Part shown: piece after piece, positions 39,250 to 49,253 of the stretch
Layout: the number at the start of each line of letters is the position of its first letter
Numbering within the stretch: position 1 is the first letter of the stretch
Source: Massilia agrisoli
GTDB lineage: Bacteria; Pseudomonadota; Gammaproteobacteria; Burkholderiales; Burkholderiaceae_D
Length of the DNA stretch: 64,000 nucleotides
NCBI RefSeq assembly: GCF_020831365.1
Contig: NZ_JAJHPV010000013.1
Span: forward strand, 868,001 to 932,000
Direction of reading: 5' to 3'
Program-made: the position numbers and the translations under genes
The notes under the pieces: generated by a model
What the model was told of the DNA's origin: nothing
Seen by the model: the letters and a program-made list of their open reading frames with translations, nothing else
Database searches by the model: none

Positions 39250-40524
39250 ATGGCTAACGACGCCACCATTTCCGACGATTTCTTTTTAGCGCGCCAGCCT
39301 ATCCTTGGACGCGACCAATGCCTGGTTGCTTACGAATTGCTGTTTCGCACGGCAGGCGCGTGCGAAGCCAACGTCACCGACCAGGCGTCGGCCACCGCCG
39401 CCGTCATTTCCCATGCTTCCCAGCTAGGCATGGAAGTCGTGCTGGGCGGGCGGCTGGCCTTCCTGAACGTCGACGAAGTCGTTCTCATGAGCGACTTCGT
39501 TCGCTTCCTGCCGCACGACGGCGTCATCCTGGAGATCCTCGAAACCGTCAGGGCAACGCCCGAGCTGATCGCGCGGGTCGAGGAGTTGCGCGAACTTGGC
39601 TTCAAATTTGCGCTCGATGACGTGATTGCGGACTCGGATGACGTCAGCAAGCTGTTCGACCTCGCCGAGGTGATCAAGATCGACCTCAAAGGCGTCGACC
39701 GCGCCAGGCTGCCTGCGCTGGTGCGCAAATTCAGCGGCCGCAAGAAGAAACTGCTGGCCGAAAAGGTTGAAACGGTGGAGGAGTTCGAGGCCTGCCTGGC
39801 GCTGGGCTTCGATTATTTCCAGGGCTTTTACTTCGCCCGGCCAACGATCATGAGCGGCAAGAAAATTGCCCCTACCGAACTGGTCATCCTGCGCCTGCTC
39901 GACCTGATCAATTCCGATGCGGACGACGGCGAAATTGAAATGGCGGTCAAGCGCGACGCCTCGGTCGGGCTCAATTTGCTGCGGCTGGTGAATACCCCCG
40001 CAGCCGGTTCCGCCGGGCACATCGACTCGCTGGGCGAAGCGATCAACAAGCTGGGCCGCGACCGCCTGCAGCGCTGGCTGCAGATCCTGCTGTACTCGAA
40101 GCCGGGCGGCCAGGTCGAGCTGAATTCACCGCTGCTGCAAATGGCCACGACGCGCGGCAAGCTGATGGAGCTGATGGCCCAGCAGCTCCATCCCGGCATG
40201 CGCGCGCACGCCGACACTGGCTTCACGGTCGGCATCATGTCGCTGATGGATGCCTTGTTCTCGATGTCGATGCAGGACGTGCTGGAAACGGTCGAGGTGC
40301 CGGACGACGTCCGTGCGGCGCTGCTGGCGCGGGAAGGCGAGCTGGGCGAGATGCTGCGGGTCGTCGAACTGCTGGAAAATCCCTCCGAGGGCCAGGCGCT
40401 GACGAAGGCGCTGAAGAAACTCGGTATCAGCGTGCGGCAAGTGCGCGAGATCGAACTGCGCGCCTTCGAGTGGGTCAACGAGCTGGCGCACGACACCGAA
40501 ATGCCGAAAACCAGAGCCGCGTAG
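39250..40524 (+). CDS. EAL-HDOD signalling protein with degenerate EAL
   Basis: A 424-residue cytoplasmic protein of the YuxH-type EAL-HDOD group. The first 200 residues carry the EAL fold but not the catalytic residues: the position of ExL reads VAYELLFRT, and later metal ligands are missing in FALDDVIADSDDVSKLFDLAEV, so phosphodiesterase activity is unlikely. The HDOD domain follows (about 205-400) with VKRDASVGLNLLRLVNTP and GEAINKLGRDRLQRWLQIL. The ATG at 39250 has GGGAG eight bases before. Family members act as signalling hubs in motility or chemotaxis; here no partner gene is beside it. Confidence 0.88.
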   Translation: MANDATISDDFFLARQPILGRDQCLVAYELLFRTAGACEANVTDQASATAAVISHASQLGMEVVLGGRLAFLNVDEVVLMSDFVRFLPHDGVILEILETVRATPELIARVEELRELGFKFALDDVIADSDDVSKLFDLAEVIKIDLKGVDRARLPALVRKFSGRKKKLLAEKVETVEEFEACLALGFDYFQGFYFARPTIMSGKKIAPTELVILRLLDLINSDADDGEIEMAVKRDASVGLNLLRLVNTPAAGSAGHIDSLGEAINKLGRDRLQRWLQILLYSKPGGQVELNSPLLQMATTRGKLMELMAQQLHPGMRAHADTGFTVGIMSLMDALFSMSMQDVLETVEVPDDVRAALLAREGELGEMLRVVELLENPSEGQALTKALKKLGISVRQVREIELRAFEWVNELAHDTEMPKTRAA

Positions 40525-40559
40525 GGCGGATAAGCGAAGCGCATCCGCCGTTTTGAACG

Positions 40560-41309
40560 CTACTGCCCCAACAACAAAAACACCGTCGGTTTTTTGTGGA
40601 AATCTGGCGCCTTGCCTGCCGCAAGCGCCGCTTTCCACTTGTTGGCCGCCATGGTCCGCACGGATTCGGTCGGCAAGCTCAAGTCCGTCGCCACGCAAAT
40701 CAAGGTGCCCGGCTGGCAACTGGCGACCAATGCCTCCAGCATCGCGCCATTCCGGTAAGGGGTCTCGATAAACAGCTGGGTCTGCTTCTCGTTCCGGGAC
40801 CGCTGCTCCAGCTCTTTCAGCCGCTTCGTGCGCAGCGCCGCATCGGTCGGCAGATAGCCATTGAACGCAAAGCTCTGGCCATTGAGCCCGCTCGCCATCA
40901 CGGCCAGCAGCAAGGACGACGGCCCGACCAGCGGCCGCACGGTAATTCCATGCTGGTGCGCAAGCCGCACCAGGTCGGCCCCCGGGTCGGCGACTGCCGG
41001 CACCCCAGCTTCCGACACCAGGCCGGCATCGCGCCCCGCCAGCAGGGGCGCCAGCAATCCAGCCAGGGCCGCGGCCGGGGTGTTGACGTTCAGTTCCGCA
41101 ATCTCGATTTCCTGCAGGGTCTTTGCCAGCGGGTGGTCGATCGCGACCAGTTTCAGGAAGGCGCGCGCGGTCTTGGCGTTCTCGGCCACGAAGTAGTCGA
41201 GGCTGGCCGTCACGGCCTGCACATGCTCGGGAATCACATGCGACAAGGCATGAGGGGCGGCCTCGGTGGGGCCAAGGGTATTCGGGATCAGGTAAAGAGT
41301 GCCGGGCAT
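40560..41309 (-). CDS. RsmI-like SAM-dependent methyltransferase (tetrapyrrole methylase fold)
   Basis: A 249-residue methyltransferase of the TP-methylase family. MPGTLYLIPNTLGPTEAA opens the first strand, and SEAGVPAVADPGADLVRLA (about 93-111) is the RsmI-type motif for SAM binding. RsmI proper is about 280 residues and starts LYVVATPIGN; this shorter paralogue starts differently, so its target may not be the 16S C1402 ribose. VGPSSLLLAVMASGLNGQ follows. It lies 6 bases from the 3' end of yceF, same strand, so the pair may be co-transcribed. Confidence 0.85.
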   Translation of the reverse strand: MPGTLYLIPNTLGPTEAAPHALSHVIPEHVQAVTASLDYFVAENAKTARAFLKLVAIDHPLAKTLQEIEIAELNVNTPAAALAGLLAPLLAGRDAGLVSEAGVPAVADPGADLVRLAHQHGITVRPLVGPSSLLLAVMASGLNGQSFAFNGYLPTDAALRTKRLKELEQRSRNEKQTQLFIETPYRNGAMLEALVASCQPGTLICVATDLSLPTESVRTMAANKWKAALAAGKAPDFHKKPTVFLLLGQ

Positions 41310-41315
41310 GAATGC

Positions 41316-41930
41316 TTAATGGGTAAAGAATTGAATGCCGGCCTTGCGCAGCATGCCGGTCAGGGCAATCAGCGGCAGGCCGGTGAGGGCGGTCGGGTCA
41401 GTGCTGCTGACCTCGGAGAGCAGGGCGATGCCCAGTCCTTCGTTCTTGGCGCTGCCGGCGCAGTCGTAGGGTTGCTCGATGCGCAGGTAGGCGTCGAGTT
41501 CGGCGTCGGGCAGGTCGCGGAAGGTGACGAACACCTGGACGTTCTCGACCTGCGCAGGGCCGGTCAGGGCGGTCGCACGGCCATCCCACACGCACAGCGC
41601 GGTATGGAACACCACCCGGCGGCCGCGCATTTTTTGCAGCTGGGCGAGGGCGGCTTCATGGGTGCCGGGTTTGCCGATCTGCTCGCCGTTCAAGGTGGCG
41701 ACCTGGTCCGAACCAATCACGATGCTGCCTGGCGCCCGCTCGGCGATGGCGCGCGCCTTGGCGCAGGCCAGCCGCAGCGCGGTCGCTTCCGGCGTCTCGC
41801 CGGCCAGCGGCGACTCGTCGATGTCGGGCGCCATCACCTCGAACGGCAGGCGCAGGCGGCCGAGCAGCTCGCGGCGGTAGGCGGATCCGGATGCAAGAAT
41901 CAGGCGCGGTGGGGCGGAAGTTGGTATCAT
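41316..41930 (-). CDS. yceF: 7-methyl-GTP pyrophosphatase (Maf/YceF family)
   Basis: House-cleaning nucleotide pyrophosphatase of the Maf family, acting on m7GTP. The 204-residue protein has LASGSAYRRELL (phosphate-binding start), IDESPLAGETPEA, GSDQVATLNGEQIGKPG and the C-terminal PYDCAGSAKNEGLGIALL, the YceF subgroup sequence. The position divergent from yceD-rpmF, as in E. coli, supports the assignment. The ATG at 41930 is chosen; a longer frame to 42014 lacks family sequence. Confidence 0.94.
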   Translation of the reverse strand: MIPTSAPPRLILASGSAYRRELLGRLRLPFEVMAPDIDESPLAGETPEATALRLACAKARAIAERAPGSIVIGSDQVATLNGEQIGKPGTHEAALAQLQKMRGRRVVFHTALCVWDGRATALTGPAQVENVQVFVTFRDLPDAELDAYLRIEQPYDCAGSAKNEGLGIALLSEVSSTDPTALTGLPLIALTGMLRKAGIQFFTH

Positions 41931-42030
41931 GCGGTTCAGCCGAAAAAGGGTGGGCGCCGGCCCGGCAACCACACGATTGTCCGGCCAGCCACAGGTCTCG
42001 CCCTGCGCCTGCAAAAAATGCGCTAAGTCT

Positions 42031-42060
42031 TTGACTCTGCGGCGAGAAGCCTGTTATTAT
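42031..42060 (+). promoter_or_regulatory. Sigma-70 promoter of the yceD-rpmF-fab operon
   Basis: TTGACT (-35, 42031-42036) is followed after 17 bases by TTATTA (or TATTAT after 18). It lies between divergent yceF and yceD and about 30 bases upstream of the yceD start. Confidence 0.7.
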
Positions 42061-42088
42061 CGCAGGTTTTCCGGGGAAATTTTCTGCA

Positions 42089-42586
42089 ATGAGCGCTTTT
42101 GTCATCGACGCCTTTGAATTTTGTCGAAGCAACGGCCATCGCGACGGCGTCACGCCAGTCGCCGAAATGAGCCGGTTAAACAAGGAATGTGCCGACCAGT
42201 CGGGCGAGATCGCCTGGTCCATCGATGGTGCAACCAGCAAGCATGGTTATCCGCAAATGACCCTGTCGGTCTCCGGCACGGTCCAGCTGATCTGCCAGCG
42301 CTGCCTGACGCCATTCTCGTACGAGATCGATTCGTCGACTGTGCTGATGTTGGGCACGGACGACGCAAGTGCCGACGAGATCGAGGAAGTGATCGACGAC
42401 GAGAGCATTGACGTCATCGTCGGCAGCCGTACCTGCGATATCCGCGACCTGCTGGAAGACGAAGCCTTGCTGGCCCTGCCGCAGGCGCCAAAACACGAGG
42501 TGTGCCCGGACACGAGTCTGCTGGACACCCTCAAGGCCGAGAAGCCATCGCCATTTGCGGGGCTGAAAACTCTGAGTAAAGAATAA
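42089..42586 (+). CDS. yceD: YceD family (DUF177) protein
   Basis: A 165-residue protein of the YceD/DUF177 family, associated with 23S rRNA processing and always next to rpmF. It has the pair CQRCLTPF (about residues 72-79) and the acidic stretch DEIEEVIDDESIDV, then the conserved LVEDELLLALP-type block DLLEDEALLALPQAPKH and CPD. Length is normal. It heads a plus-strand unit that leads into ribosomal protein L32 and the fatty-acid genes, and its promoter is visible at 42031-42060. Confidence 0.94.
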   Translation: MSAFVIDAFEFCRSNGHRDGVTPVAEMSRLNKECADQSGEIAWSIDGATSKHGYPQMTLSVSGTVQLICQRCLTPFSYEIDSSTVLMLGTDDASADEIEEVIDDESIDVIVGSRTCDIRDLLEDEALLALPQAPKHEVCPDTSLLDTLKAEKPSPFAGLKTLSKE

Positions 42587-42763
42587 GCAGTAGGTAACAA
42601 ACGTGTCAAACGCGTGTAGCAGTCGAGTATGGCAGTGTGTAGTGAAATGTGAGACAGCGTTAAACATGTCGGTGAAGTAACATTTGCCGCTGGGATACTC
42701 GATTAGCATGTATTTGCAAGTCGAATGTGTTAGAATTTTAGAACTTATGTATTAGGAGTCATC

Positions 42764-42946
42764 ATGGCAGTTCAGCAGAATAAGAAGTCCCCATCGAAGC
42801 GCGGCATGCACCGTTCGCACGATTTCCTGGTTGCGCCGCAGTTGGGTATCGAGCCAACCACCGGTGAAACGCACCTGCGTCACCACATCAGCCCGAACGG
42901 CTTCTACCGTGGCCGTAAAGTACTGAAGACCAAAAACGACGAGTAA
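42764..42946 (+). CDS. rpmF: 50S ribosomal protein L32
   Basis: The 60-residue L32 protein, [20 protein letters not shown], with [13 protein letters not shown] at the end. It lacks the zinc-binding cysteines seen in some L32 versions, which is normal in proteobacteria. The ATG follows TTAGGAGTCATC. A gap of 177 bases separates it from yceD; a probable terminator or attenuator follows it at 42976-43017. Confidence 0.98.
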   Translation: MAVQQNKKSPSKRGMHRSHDFLVAPQLGIEPTTGETHLRHHISPNGFYRGRKVLKTKNDE

Positions 42947-42975
42947 TCGACGTTTTGTCTTCTAGTAAGATGAAG

Positions 42976-43017
42976 GCGGTGCTGCGTATCTATCGTGCGT
43001 TGCGCCGCTTTTTCTTT
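42976..43017 (+). terminator. Probable terminator or attenuator between rpmF and plsX
   Basis: GCGGTGC pairs with GCGCCGC (one G-T pair) across a 19-base loop and is followed by TTTTTCTTT. It would lower read-through from the strongly expressed ribosomal gene into the fatty-acid genes. Confidence 0.4.
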
Positions 43018-43140
43018 GTCTCCGGCTGCAATCAGTTTTTGCACACCGTCATTTTGAATTCCGCTGCATCTGGCTGGCGCCTGCCTGTTTTCAGATCGCG
43101 TCTTGCCGCCCGTTGTAGTTGAATCGCGGTAACCCAACAA

Positions 43141-44202
43141 ATGACAATTAAAATATCCATTGACTGCATGGGCGGCGATCACGGCCCCTCAGTTACTATT
43201 CCCGCGGCAATTTCCTTCGTCAAAAGCGAACCCCAGGCAGAGCTGATCCTCGTCGGCCTGGAGGATGTATTGCGCGCGGAACTCAAGAAACACCATGCGG
43301 ACACCCACCCGCGCCTGTCGGTGCAGCATGCATCCGAACTGGTGGAGATGGACGATCCGGTCGAAGTGGCGTTGCGCCGCAAGAAGGATTCGTCGATGCG
43401 GGTGGCCATCGAGATGGTCAAGGACGGCAAGGCTGCGGCCTGCGTCTCGGCCGGCAACACCGGCGCCCTGATGGCCGTGTCGCGCTACGTGCTCAAGACC
43501 ATGGCTGGCGTCGACCGCCCGGCCATCTGCTCGATCCTCCCGAACCAGAAAAACGGCCCGACCTACATGCTCGACCTGGGCGCGAACGTCGATTGCGAAC
43601 CGCACCACCTGCACCAGTTCGCCATCATGGGTTCGGTGCTGGTGTCGGCCATGGAAGGCATCGCACGCCCGACCATCGGCTTGCTGAATGTCGGCACCGA
43701 AGAGATCAAGGGTAACGAGGTGGTCAAGTCGACCGCCAAGCTGCTGCGCGAGGACCACGAGCGCGGCATCCTGAACTTCCATGGCAACGTCGAAGGCAAC
43801 GACATCTTCAAGGGCACCACCGACATCATCGTCTGCGACGGTTTTGTCGGCAATGTCACCCTGAAGGCGGTCGAGGGCCTCGGCCGTTTCGTCAAGGATG
43901 TGATGACCAGCGAATTCAAGCGCAGTCCGCTGACGATGCTGGGCGCACTGGTCGCACGCGGCGCGCTGAAAAACATCGGCAATCGCTTCAACCCGTCACG
44001 CTACAACGGCGCCAGCCTGCTCGGTTTGCGCGGCCTCGTCTTCAAGAGCCACGGCGGTGCGGATTCTTACTCATTCGAGTGGGCGATCAAACGCTCATTC
44101 GATGCGGCAAAATATAATGTGCAAGAGCAGCTCTCGACCCTGATCGCCGAGCTGATGCCCCGCACGCCTGACCAAGATTTGACAGGCTCAACTACACAGT
44201 AG
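43141..44202 (+). CDS. plsX: Phosphate acyltransferase PlsX
   Basis: Makes acyl-phosphate from acyl-ACP for phospholipid synthesis, at the inner membrane. The 353-residue protein begins [21 protein letters not shown], the PlsX signature, and has [17 protein letters not shown], the DLGANVDC substrate motif, [10 protein letters not shown] and a C-terminal [13 protein letters not shown] block. Length is normal. It starts 194 bases after rpmF and is followed by fabH after 10 bases, the standard order. Identification is certain. Confidence 0.97.
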   Translation: MTIKISIDCMGGDHGPSVTIPAAISFVKSEPQAELILVGLEDVLRAELKKHHADTHPRLSVQHASELVEMDDPVEVALRRKKDSSMRVAIEMVKDGKAAACVSAGNTGALMAVSRYVLKTMAGVDRPAICSILPNQKNGPTYMLDLGANVDCEPHHLHQFAIMGSVLVSAMEGIARPTIGLLNVGTEEIKGNEVVKSTAKLLREDHERGILNFHGNVEGNDIFKGTTDIIVCDGFVGNVTLKAVEGLGRFVKDVMTSEFKRSPLTMLGALVARGALKNIGNRFNPSRYNGASLLGLRGLVFKSHGGADSYSFEWAIKRSFDAAKYNVQEQLSTLIAELMPRTPDQDLTGSTTQ

Positions 44203-44212
44203 GACGGTTCGA

Positions 44213-45199
44213 ATGACTTTGTACAGCAAAATTATCGGCACCGGCAGCTATCTGCCAGCACAGCGTGTAAGCAATGATGAACTGGCTGCGCAACTGGCGG
44301 CCCAGGGCATCGAAACCTCGGACGAGTGGATCGTCTCGCGCAGCGGTATTTCGGCGCGTCACTACGCGGCGGCCGGGCAGATGTCCTCCGACCTCGCCGT
44401 CGAGGCAGCTAAAAAGGCGCTGGACATGGCTGGCAAGCAGCCCGAAGAAATCGACCTGGTCATCGTGGCCAGCTCGACGCCTGACTTCCACGGCAGCTTC
44501 CCGAGCACCGCCTGCATCGTCCAGCGCAAGCTCGGCATGCACAACAACAGCGCCGCCTTCGACGTCCAGGCCGTCTGCAGCGGCTTCGTCTACGCGGTCT
44601 CGACCGCCGACGCCTTCATCAAGGCGGGCGTGCACAAGAACGTGCTGGTGATCGGCGCCGAAGTCTTCTCGCGCATCCTCAATTTCGAAGACCGCACCAC
44701 CTGCGTGCTGTTCGGCGACGGCGCCGGCGCCATCGTGATGAGCGCCTCCACCGAGCCTGGCGTTCTGTCGACCAAGATGCACGCCGACGGCCGCCACGCC
44801 GACATCCTCAGCATTCCGGGCAGCCTGGCCGGCGGGGCCGTCGAAGGCAGCGCTTTCCTGTACATGGATGGCCAGGCCGTGTTCAAGCTTGCCGTGACGG
44901 TGCTGGAACAGGTCGCCAACGAGGTGCTGGAAGATGCCGGCATGACGGCGTCGCAGATCGACTGGCTGATTCCGCACCAGGCCAATATCCGCATCATGAA
45001 AAGCACCGCCAAGAAGCTCGACCTGCCGCTGGAAAAGATGGTCGTTACCGTCGACCAGCACGGCAATACCTCGGCTGCCTCGGTGCCGCTGGCGCTCGAC
45101 ACGGCCGTGCGCGATGGCCGCGTGAAGCCAGGCGATAACGTCATGCTCGAAGCGGTAGGCGGCGGTTTCACCTGGGGCGCTGTCCTCTTCAAGATGTAA
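44213..45199 (+). CDS. fabH: Beta-ketoacyl-ACP synthase III
   Basis: Starts fatty-acid synthesis by condensing acetyl-CoA with malonyl-ACP. The 328-residue protein has Cys122 in AVCSGFVYA, His in [10 protein letters not shown] and Asn in [10 protein letters not shown], the complete FabH triad. Length matches the family (about 317-330). It lies 10 bases after plsX and 25 bases before fabD on the same strand, as in the conserved fab cluster. Confidence 0.98.
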   Translation: MTLYSKIIGTGSYLPAQRVSNDELAAQLAAQGIETSDEWIVSRSGISARHYAAAGQMSSDLAVEAAKKALDMAGKQPEEIDLVIVASSTPDFHGSFPSTACIVQRKLGMHNNSAAFDVQAVCSGFVYAVSTADAFIKAGVHKNVLVIGAEVFSRILNFEDRTTCVLFGDGAGAIVMSASTEPGVLSTKMHADGRHADILSIPGSLAGGAVEGSAFLYMDGQAVFKLAVTVLEQVANEVLEDAGMTASQIDWLIPHQANIRIMKSTAKKLDLPLEKMVVTVDQHGNTSAASVPLALDTAVRDGRVKPGDNVMLEAVGGGFTWGAVLFKM

Positions 45200-45224
45200 G
45201 CACAAGAACGGAGAACACCAGTTC

Positions 45225-46169
45225 ATGAGTAAATTTGCATTCGTATTCACCGGCCAGGGTTCGCAGGCCGTCGGCATGCTGGGCGGTTTCGCCGGCAATG
45301 CCATCGTTGACCAGACCGTTGCCGAAGCATCGGAAGCGCTCGGTTTCGACCTGGGCAAGCTGATCGCCGAAGGCCCCAAGGAAGACCTCGACCTGACCAC
45401 CAACACCCAGCCGGTGATGCTGACGGCCGCGGTCGCCGTCTACCGCGCGTGGATCGCCGCCGGCGGCGCCAAGCCGTCGCTTGTTGCCGGGCACAGCCTT
45501 GGCGAATACTCGGCGCTGGTCGCGGCCGGCGTGATCGCCTTCAAGGATGCGGTGCCGCTGGTGCGCTTCCGCGCCCAGGCCATGCAAGAGGCAGTGCCGG
45601 TCGGGCAGGGCGGCATGGCCGTCATCCTCGGCCTGACGGCCGACGGCGTGCGCGCCGTGTGCGCTGAAGCTGCCGCGGCCGATCCGTCGCTGGTGGTCGA
45701 GCCGGTCAACTTCAACGAGCCGACCCAGATCGTCATCGCCGGCCACAACGCTGCCGTCGAGCGCGCCTGCGAGCTGGCCAAGGCCGCCGGCGCCAAGCGC
45801 GCCATGAAGCTCGCGGTGTCGGCGCCGTTCCACTCGTCGCTGCTCAAGCCGGCTTCGGACCGCCTGCGCGACTACATGGAAAACATTACCTTCAACGCGC
45901 CGCAGATCGACCTGGTCAATAACGTCGACGTGGCCATCGAAACCGATCCTGCGCGCATCAAGGATGCGCTGGTGCGCCAGGCCGCCAGCCCGGTGCGCTG
46001 GGTCGAGACGATGCAAAAGATGGCAGCCTGCGGCGTCACCCAGGTGATCGAATGCGCGCCAAGCAAAGTGCTGGTCGGCATGGCCAAGCGTATCGACGCC
46101 AACCTGGCCGGCGATGCGCTGGTTGACCAGGCCGCCCTCGAGCGCGTGCTTGCATCGATGAGCGCCTAA
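45225..46169 (+). CDS. fabD: Malonyl-CoA:ACP transacylase
   Basis: Loads malonyl onto ACP for fatty-acid elongation. The 314-residue protein has FTGQGSQAVGM, the nucleophile Ser91 in GHSLGEYSAL, and the catalytic His in SAPFHSSLLKPA (about residue 203). The fold and length fit FabD. It follows fabH by 25 bases and precedes fabG by 34. Identification is certain. Confidence 0.98.
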   Translation: MSKFAFVFTGQGSQAVGMLGGFAGNAIVDQTVAEASEALGFDLGKLIAEGPKEDLDLTTNTQPVMLTAAVAVYRAWIAAGGAKPSLVAGHSLGEYSALVAAGVIAFKDAVPLVRFRAQAMQEAVPVGQGGMAVILGLTADGVRAVCAEAAAADPSLVVEPVNFNEPTQIVIAGHNAAVERACELAKAAGAKRAMKLAVSAPFHSSLLKPASDRLRDYMENITFNAPQIDLVNNVDVAIETDPARIKDALVRQAASPVRWVETMQKMAACGVTQVIECAPSKVLVGMAKRIDANLAGDALVDQAALERVLASMSA

Positions 46170-46203
46170 GCTGCCTACAGAACCACCGAATAAAAGGACA
46201 ACA

Positions 46204-46941
46204 ATGAACCTGCAGAACCAAGTCGCCCTCGTTACCGGCGCATCGCGCGGCATCGGCAAGGCCATCGCGCTCGAACTGGCCCGCCAGGGCGCCAAGGTCG
46301 TCGGCACCGCCACTTCCGAATCCGGCGCCGCGGCAATTTCCGACTACCTCGCCGAATTCGGCGGCAAGGGCGCGGTACTGAACGTGACCGACGCCGCGGC
46401 GTGCAGCGCCGTGGTCGAGGACGTGCAAAAGTCGTTCGGCAGCCTGTCGATCCTGGTCAACAACGCCGGCATCACGCAAGACCAGCTGGCCATGCGCATG
46501 AAGGACGAGGAGTGGGACAGCGTCATCGCAACCAACCTGACCGCGGTGGGCCGCATGTCGCGCCTGGTTCTGCGCGGCATGATGAAGGCCAAGCAGGGCC
46601 GCATCATCAACATCACGTCGGTGGTGGGTGCGTCGGGCAACCCGGGCCAGATGAACTATGCGGCGGCCAAGGCCGGCGTGGCCGGCATGACCCGCGCGCT
46701 GGCGCGCGAGATCGGCAGCCGCAACATCACCGTCAACTGCGTGGCTCCGGGCTTCATCGATACCGACATGACCAAGTCGCTGTCGGAAGAGCAGCACGCC
46801 TCGCTGCTGACCCAGATCCCGCTGGCGCGCCTCGGCGCACCGGAAGATATCGCCCACGCCGTTGCCTTCCTGGCCGGGCCGCAAGCCGCTTACATCACCG
46901 GCACCGAGCTGCACGTGAACGGCGGCATGTACATGAATTGA
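46204..46941 (+). CDS. fabG: 3-oxoacyl-ACP reductase
   Basis: NADPH-dependent short-chain reductase of the fatty-acid cycle. The 245-residue protein has the Rossmann motif TGASRGIG (residues 11-18), NNAG, the catalytic Ser in TSVVGASGNPG, and the YxxxK pair in MNYAAAKAG (about 153-157). It ends with a typical GG(T)LHVNGG(M)YM sequence. It is in operon with fabD and lies 177 bases before acpP. Confidence 0.98.
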   Translation: MNLQNQVALVTGASRGIGKAIALELARQGAKVVGTATSESGAAAISDYLAEFGGKGAVLNVTDAAACSAVVEDVQKSFGSLSILVNNAGITQDQLAMRMKDEEWDSVIATNLTAVGRMSRLVLRGMMKAKQGRIINITSVVGASGNPGQMNYAAAKAGVAGMTRALAREIGSRNITVNCVAPGFIDTDMTKSLSEEQHASLLTQIPLARLGAPEDIAHAVAFLAGPQAAYITGTELHVNGGMYMN

Positions 46942-47118
46942 TGGAAAGCCCGTCGCGATCCGGTTTCCATGGGGCAACCCGTGCACGGATGGCGGCGAGA
47001 TCTCATCATTTAGCAGCACTTTCGGTTGAATTCGCGTCATACGCCGAAATTAGTTTTTAAGCGCGCAAACCTGCTAAAATGCGCGCACTTTCCGAAACAC
47101 ACACAATGGAGCCAAAAC

Positions 47119-47358
47119 ATGTCGGATATCGAACAACGCGTTAAAAAAATCGTCGCTGAGCAACTGGGTGTTGCCGAAGCGGACATCAAGATCGAATCGT
47201 CGTTCGTCGATGACCTCGGTGCTGATTCGCTCGACACCGTAGAGCTGGTGATGGCGCTGGAAGATGAATTCGAAATGGAAATCCCTGACGAGCAGGCAGA
47301 AAAGATCACGACCGTGAAGCAAGCAATCGACTACGCTACGGCGCACGTCAAGGCCTAA
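47119..47358 (+). CDS. acpP: Acyl carrier protein
   Basis: Carrier of acyl intermediates by a phosphopantetheine arm. The 79-residue acidic protein has Ser37 in [10 protein letters not shown], the attachment site, and begins [15 protein letters not shown]. The ATG at 47119 is preceded by GGAGCC; an upstream ATG at 47026 gives an unrelated basic leader. A TAAAAT element at 47075-47080 may give it extra transcription. AcpS, the transferase that modifies it, is encoded at 58998-59414. Confidence 0.98.
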   Translation: MSDIEQRVKKIVAEQLGVAEADIKIESSFVDDLGADSLDTVELVMALEDEFEMEIPDEQAEKITTVKQAIDYATAHVKA

Positions 47359-47383
47359 GCTTTACAGTTTTTGGGAGAATCGC

Positions 47384-48631
47384 TTGAGCCGTTCACGAAA
47401 CCGTCGTGTCGTTATTACCGGCCTGGGCTGCGTTTCACCTATCGGCAACACCATTGCCGATGCGTGGAGCGCTGCCCTGGCGGGCAAGTCGGGCATCGCC
47501 AATATCACCAAGTTTGACGCGTCGTCGTTCTCGACTCACTTCGCTGGCGAAGTCAAGGGCTTCAATGTCGAGGAGTACATGCCCGGCAAGGAAGCCCGCC
47601 ATATGGATACGTTTATCCATTACGGCATGGCTGCCGGCATGCAGGCGCTGCAAGACTCTGGCCTGGTGGTCACCGAAGAAAATGCCGACCGCATCGGCGT
47701 CATTGTCGGCTCGGGCATCGGCGGCTTGCCGCTGATCGAAGAGACCAAGGAAGACTACGACAAGCGCGGCCCGCGCCGCATTTCGCCGTTCTTCGTGCCT
47801 GCCTCGATCATCAACATGATCTCTGGCAACCTGTCGATCAAGTACGGCCTGCGCGGCCCGAACCTGTCGATCGTAACGGCCTGCACCACCGGCCTGCACA
47901 GCATCGGCGCGGCCGGCCGCCTGATCGAATACGGCGATGCCGACGTGATGATCGCCGGCGGCGCCGAAGCCACCATTTCGCCGCTCGGCCTGGGCGGTTT
48001 CGCCTCGGCCCGCGCACTGTCGTCGCGCAACGACGATCCGTCGACCGCATCGCGTCCATGGGACCGCGACCGCGATGGTTTCGTGCTGGGCGAAGGCGCC
48101 GGCGTGATGGTGCTGGAAGAGTACGAGCACGCCAAGGCGCGCGGCGCCCGCATTTATGCGGAGCTGCTGGGCTTTGGCATGAGCGCGGATGCTTACCACA
48201 TGACTTCGCCTGTTGAAGACGGTAGCGGCGCCAGCCGTTGCATGGTCTCGGCACTGAAGAATGCGGAAATCAACCTCGACCAGGTCAACTACGTCAACGC
48301 GCACGGCACCTCGACGCCGCTGGGCGACGTGGCCGAAGTGCAGGGTATCAAGAAGACCTTTGGCGACCACGCGAAGAAGCTGGTAGTCAATTCGACCAAG
48401 TCGATGACCGGCCACTTGCTGGGCGGCGCCGGCGGCCTCGAAGCGGTGTTCACGGCGCTGGCGGTGCACCACCAGGTGTCGCCACCGACGATCAACATCT
48501 TCAACCAGGACCCGGCTTGCGACCTGGACTTCTGCGCCAACACGGCGCGTGAAATGAAGATCGACATCGCGGTGAAGAACTCGTTTGGCTTCGGTGGTAC
48601 CAACGGCACCCTGGTCCTCGGCAAGATCTGA
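47384..48631 (+). CDS. fabF: Beta-ketoacyl-ACP synthase II
   Basis: Elongating condensing enzyme, with a temperature-dependent role in unsaturated acyl chains. The 415-residue protein has the Cys-His-His triad: [12 protein letters not shown] (about residue 166), [11 protein letters not shown] and [15 protein letters not shown]. The start is a TTG at 47384 with GGGAGAATCGC before it; no in-frame ATG is better placed. It follows acpP by 25 bases, and a strong terminator follows it. Identification is certain. Confidence 0.97.
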   Translation: MSRSRNRRVVITGLGCVSPIGNTIADAWSAALAGKSGIANITKFDASSFSTHFAGEVKGFNVEEYMPGKEARHMDTFIHYGMAAGMQALQDSGLVVTEENADRIGVIVGSGIGGLPLIEETKEDYDKRGPRRISPFFVPASIINMISGNLSIKYGLRGPNLSIVTACTTGLHSIGAAGRLIEYGDADVMIAGGAEATISPLGLGGFASARALSSRNDDPSTASRPWDRDRDGFVLGEGAGVMVLEEYEHAKARGARIYAELLGFGMSADAYHMTSPVEDGSGASRCMVSALKNAEINLDQVNYVNAHGTSTPLGDVAEVQGIKKTFGDHAKKLVVNSTKSMTGHLLGGAGGLEAVFTALAVHHQVSPPTINIFNQDPACDLDFCANTAREMKIDIAVKNSFGFGGTNGTLVLGKI

Positions 48632-48686
48632 TTTAGACTGAACCTAATGCGCTGATCCGTGTCATACGGGTTGGCGCAATAGTAAG

Positions 48687-48714
48687 CGCCGGCATCTTGC
48701 CGGCGTTTTTCTTT
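48687..48714 (+). terminator. Rho-independent terminator after fabF
   Basis: CGCCGGCA and TGCCGGCG form an 8-base stem with a 3-base loop, followed by five T and a further T-rich stretch. It ends the fatty-acid unit. Confidence 0.85.
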
Positions 48715-48761
48715 TCGCCCGGCACTTTGCAGGTCCGGCGCGCGCACGACCACCAAACACC

Positions 48762-49253
48762 ATGTCCATCGCGATTACCGCCGTCGTCAAGCCGTCGCGC
48801 TTGTTGCGCGGGGCGCTCGCCACGTATGCCGCGGCCAACCTTGCCGTGGCCGTGGCCATGCTGTCGGCCGCGCCCGGCGCCTTTCGCGTCCCGTGGCTCA
48901 TGGCCGCCGCTTGCCTGGTGGCGGCGGTGGGCGCCATGGCCGGGCTCGCCACAGTGGGAAACAAGCGCCGGATTGATATATCTGGAGTCGGGGAGATGCG
49001 TGTAACGGTACAACAGAAACTGTCGAGGGCGGGCATGCAAAACATGCCGTGCAAGCTACTGCCGGGCTCTGCTGTATGGCCTGGCTTATTGATGCTGCTG
49101 GTGCGCGGCGAGGATGGAACGGTAGCGGTAGTGGCGATACTTGCAGACAGCGTCAGCGCGGAGGAGTTCCGCGCAATCGCGGTGGCGATACGTGCAATTG
49201 GCGGGCAGGAAGCGCCGGACCAGGTTTTTTTCGGACCCCATAAAATACTTTGA
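48762..49253 (+). CDS. Small membrane protein, YgfX-like
   Basis: A 163-residue protein with two hydrophobic segments (about 18-37 and 44-64) near the N-terminus followed by a soluble alpha/beta region (VTVQQKLSRAGMQNMPC and a long hydrophobic C-terminal strand). Its size and helix layout match the YgfX/CptA family found between fabF and rpoE in related genomes; no single motif proves it. No strong ribosome-binding site precedes the ATG at 48762. It lies between the fabF terminator and rpoE; the sigma-E-like promoter of rpoE overlaps its 3' end. Confidence 0.65.
   Translation: MSIAITAVVKPSRLLRGALATYAAANLAVAVAMLSAAPGAFRVPWLMAAACLVAAVGAMAGLATVGNKRRIDISGVGEMRVTVQQKLSRAGMQNMPCKLLPGSAVWPGLLMLLVRGEDGTVAVVAILADSVSAEEFRAIAVAIRAIGGQEAPDQVFFGPHKIL

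Noticed and set aside
46036-47040. A 334-codon minus-strand frame over fabG
   Set aside because: Antisense to a certain gene.
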